From CG2-30-40-21 sp043806395 (GTDB lineage Bacteria > UBA9089 > CG2-30-40-21): 16,432 nt of DNA. Where the stretch lies: NCBI GenBank assembly GCA_043806395.1, contig JAZDHC010000265.1:1-16432 (forward strand), read 5' to 3'. Positions 14,540 to 16,432 of this stretch are shown here, one piece after another; the first letter of the stretch is position 1; every line of letters starts with the position of its first letter. The notes under the pieces were generated by a model. It was not told the origin of the DNA, searched no databases, and saw only the letters and a program-made list of their open reading frames with translations. Made by a program: the position numbers and the translations under genes.

Positions 14540-15119
14540 GCTTTATTAATTCCTCCCATATCCTTTTTATTTGTCTAATAGTCTCAAGGATATTACCATT
14601 GTTGTTAATAATATAGTCAGCCTTTTCAATCTTGTTTTCAAGAGGGAGTTGTGAATTAAGCCTTGCCTCTATCTGCAAATCACTAAGAAAATTCCGCAAC
14701 TTCAGGCGTTTTATCTGGGTATCACGAGATGCAATAACCACTATTATTTTATTAACTATTAAATGTACCCCTGCCTCAATCAATAAAGGGGCATCTATGA
14801 TAACTATTTTATTGTTTTGCTCTTGAATCTGTTTATCTATCTCTTCTAAAATCAAGGGATGAGTAATCTGGTTAAGCATTTCCCGAGATGCCATATCGTT
14901 AAATATCAATTCACCAAGGTATTGCCTGTTTATCGTTAAGTCTGGATTCTGAACATTATCCCCAAAGGCATTGATTATTTCCTGCCAGGCTAACATTTGT
15001 GGCTTGACAATCCATCTGGCTATCTCGTCTACATCAATTATTGCTGCCCCCAATTCCTTAAATAGATTGGCAGCTGTAGTTTTGCCAGTTCCAATACTAC
15101 CGGTAAGTCCAATAATCAT
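14514..15119 (-). CDS. coaE: Dephospho-CoA kinase
   Basis: Catalyses the last step of coenzyme A synthesis, ATP-dependent phosphorylation of dephospho-CoA at the 3' hydroxyl. The 201-residue length is normal. The P-loop is GSIGTGKTT (7-15), the substrate motif DVDEIAR is at 29-35, ITHP at 85-88, and IDAPLLIEAG at 108-117. All standard CoaE landmarks are present. The ATG follows the galT stop with no gap, and its end overlaps the SPOR gene, so the three genes form one operon. The pairing with galT and a SPOR protein shows no obvious pathway link. Confidence 0.95.
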   Translation of the reverse strand: MIIGLTGSIGTGKTTAANLFKELGAAIIDVDEIARWIVKPQMLAWQEIINAFGDNVQNPDLTINRQYLGELIFNDMASREMLNQITHPLILEEIDKQIQEQNNKIVIIDAPLLIEAGVHLIVNKIIVVIASRDTQIKRLKLRNFLSDLQIEARLNSQLPLENKIEKADYIINNNGNILETIRQIKRIWEELIKHDEEKTSK

Positions 15120-16115
15120 CTATATGCTCACTTCCCTTAATTCCCTTGCCGCATCCTCTGGTATTACAGGATTCAGATAAAATCCTGTTCCCCATTCAAA
15201 CCCGGACATTCTTATAACCCTTGGAATAATCTCTATATGCCAGTGATAATCCTTGATATTAGCCGGGAAATGAAATGGTGTGGTATGGATAACATAGTTA
15301 TATGGTGGATCATCAAGTAATATTTGTAATCTTTTCAGGGTTTCCTTTAATATCTTTGCTAACGGATATATTTCTTCGTTTTGAATGTTTGCAAAATCAC
15401 CACAGTGAACCTTAGGGATAATACATATCTCATAAGGGAATCTGGATGCATAGGGTGTAAAGGCAAGAAAGTGATCGTTTTCAGCAACTATTCTCAGCTG
15501 ACTTCTTTTTTCTTCACGGATAATATCACAGAACAGGCATCTTTCTTTATACTTATAAAATTCAAGGCACCCTTTTAGCTCTTCTTTAACCCTTTTGGGA
15601 ATTATTGGTGTGGCAATTAATTGGGAATGTGGATGCGCCATACTTGCACCAGCATCGATGCGATAATTCTTAAAGACTAAGACATACTTGAATCGTTTAT
15701 CTAATTTCAGATCAACCATTCTATCCCGATATGCCTGTATTATCTTTTCTACATGATACTCATCCATATCAGCAATACTATCACTATGAGATGGCGAATC
15801 AATTATTACCTCATGAGCACCAATACCTTGCATCTGATCATAAATACCTGTTCCCTGTCTTTCTAATTCCCCTTCTATTCGCAGGGCAGGAAACTTATTA
15901 GCCGTAACCCGTACCAACCATTTTTGTGAATTTGGTTCTCTGAATACTAAAATCTCTGGTGGTGTCTTGCCTTCATTTCCATCACAAAAAGGGCAATTTT
16001 CTGCATAGGCTTTTTTTTCTTCCCTTGATTCTTTTTCTAAGAATAATCTCTTTCTGCCTTGAGGATTAATAATCACCCATCGATTAACAACAGGATCTTT
16101 TCTTAATTCTCCCAT
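15120..16115 (-). CDS. galT: Galactose-1-phosphate uridylyltransferase
   Basis: GalT exchanges UMP between UDP-glucose and galactose-1-phosphate through a uridylylated histidine. The 331-residue protein has the zinc pair CPFC (C41, C44) with H110, and the catalytic motif HPHSQ (161-165) with H163 as nucleophile. The enteric form is HPHGQ; Ser at this place occurs in other bacterial and archaeal relatives. A second CxxC (C193, C196), the HWHIEIIPR stretch (291-299) and the C-terminal GTGFYLNP (309-316) fit the GalT/HIT superfamily. A related nucleotidyltransferase such as an ADP-glucose phosphorylase-like enzyme cannot be fully excluded. AAAGGAG lies 8 nt before the ATG. It heads galT-coaE-SPOR and is read from a perfect promoter through a leader with a 13-bp inverted repeat. 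No galK or galE is adjacent. Confidence 0.9.
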   Translation of the reverse strand: MGELRKDPVVNRWVIINPQGRKRLFLEKESREEKKAYAENCPFCDGNEGKTPPEILVFREPNSQKWLVRVTANKFPALRIEGELERQGTGIYDQMQGIGAHEVIIDSPSHSDSIADMDEYHVEKIIQAYRDRMVDLKLDKRFKYVLVFKNYRIDAGASMAHPHSQLIATPIIPKRVKEELKGCLEFYKYKERCLFCDIIREEKRSQLRIVAENDHFLAFTPYASRFPYEICIIPKVHCGDFANIQNEEIYPLAKILKETLKRLQILLDDPPYNYVIHTTPFHFPANIKDYHWHIEIIPRVIRMSGFEWGTGFYLNPVIPEDAARELREVSI

Positions 16116-16131
16116 GAATATATCTCCTTTG

Positions 16132-16179
16132 TAATTATTCAGGTTTAATGTACAACCTGAACTGTTACCTGAATAATTA
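16132..16179 (-). promoter_or_regulatory. Inverted repeat filling the galT leader
   Basis: TAATTATTCAGGT (16132-16144) and ACCTGAATAATTA (16167-16179) are exact 13-bp reverse complements around 22 nt. A third related element, AACCTGAA at 16154-16161, lies in the loop, so CAGGTT at 16140-16145 could pair with either copy. The dyad runs from the predicted transcription start (about 16182) to just before AAAGGAG. It could be a repressor operator, a 5' stabilising hairpin or a switch between two hairpins. Confidence 0.6.
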
Positions 16180-16188
16180 TTAAATAGT

Positions 16189-16217
16189 ATTATAATATGT
16201 AATTACAATATTGTCAA
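16189..16217 (-). promoter_or_regulatory. Perfect-consensus sigma-70 promoter of the galT operon
   Basis: Minus-strand TTGACA (16212-16217), 17 nt, TATAAT (16189-16194), an exact match in both boxes and spacing. Start near 16182, about 66 nt before the galT ATG. Confidence 0.9.
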
Positions 16218-16332
16218 GAAGTTTTTGGCTTTTCGTCAACTTCGCAAGAGGAGAGCATTGTGTAAAGCTTTAAGCTCTTATAAGGCGGTAGATGGTAACT
16301 GCTCAATATCTTGTGGAAAGTGGAAAGGATTA
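16218..16332. other. Spacer upstream of the galT promoter, no gene seen
   Basis: Together with the leader and the repeat at 16333-16414 this is part of a 317-nt stretch without a gene at the window end. It holds a small palindrome TAAAGCTTTA but no convincing coding frame, promoter or RNA gene. A divergent gene may begin beyond the window edge. Confidence 0.5.
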
Positions 16333-16414
16333 GCCACAAAGGCACAAAGGCACGAAGGAATACACAAAGGAAGATATTCTTAGTGTTTTCTTAGTGTCTT
16401 GGTGTCTTAGTGGC
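16333..16414. repeat. Imperfect inverted repeat, cacaaagg-type
   Basis: Arms 16333-16357 and 16390-16414 agree at 20 of 25 positions as reverse complements. The left arm is three copies of an 8-nt unit (cacaaagg, cacaaagg, cacgaagg). It has the same 8-nt periodicity as the repeat at 1-77 and the ends of 13262-13396, which suggests one broad family with drifting unit sequence. Confidence 0.7.
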
Positions 16415-16432
16415 AAATCTCTATCTTACACA

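Noticed and set aside
16333..16414. Possible CRISPR-like array because of the regular 8-nt units here and at 1-77
   Set aside because: The repeats are far too short, have no unique spacers of constant length, and no cas gene is present.

Overview
The window is an AT-rich stretch of bacterial chromosome with 15 convincing protein genes and one tRNA. An O-antigen-ligase-type membrane protein, a lipid-linked-sugar-type (DUF2723) membrane protein, a UDP-sugar epimerase and an FtsN-like SPOR protein point to an envelope-rich, probably diderm bacterium. Many spacers are filled with short palindromic repeats of several unrelated families. That style is common in genomes of poorly cultured candidate phyla, but the sequence alone does not fix the phylum. 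I see no phage, plasmid, toxin or CRISPR genes.

Layout. (1) 1-2015, minus strand: a short UROD/MetE-fold protein and purN, read from a good sigma-70 promoter that diverges from the promoter of the next block. (2) 1930-10261, plus strand: a PHP phosphoesterase, a UDP-GlcNAc-4-epimerase-like SDR, an O-antigen ligase-like protein with C-terminal TPRs, a DUF2723 (TMEM260-like) membrane protein with C-terminal TPRs, a HAD phosphatase/phosphomutase and a secreted seven-bladed FG-GAP/VCBS propeller. (3) 10262-10621: a convergent spacer holding an inverted repeat and a 155-bp MITE-like element flanked by 5-bp direct repeats. (4) 10622-16200, minus strand: galT-coaE-SPOR from a perfect-consensus promoter, then two receiver-only proteins, then tRNA-Leu(CAA)-def from a second perfect-consensus promoter, then a PspF-like sigma-54 activator without a sensor domain.

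Functionally, block 2 looks like a sugar/glycan assembly and export-face locus: nucleotide-sugar epimerisation, a GT-C-type transferase candidate, a Wzy_C-type ligase/polymerase candidate and a secreted propeller. galT adds sugar-nucleotide metabolism on the other strand.

The most notable observations are: two adjacent receiver proteins with complementary losses of conserved phosphorylation residues; the MITE-like element with apparent target-site duplication; the paired TPR-fused membrane glycosylation candidates; a 13-bp inverted repeat filling the galT leader between promoter and ribosome-binding site; and at least twelve further palindromic elements in or next to spacers, two of which carry the same 37-bp core. 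Start codons of purN, the HAD protein, def, the sigma-54 activator and the second receiver were moved downstream of the longest possible start, using ribosome-binding sites, promoters and intervening repeat or tRNA sequence.
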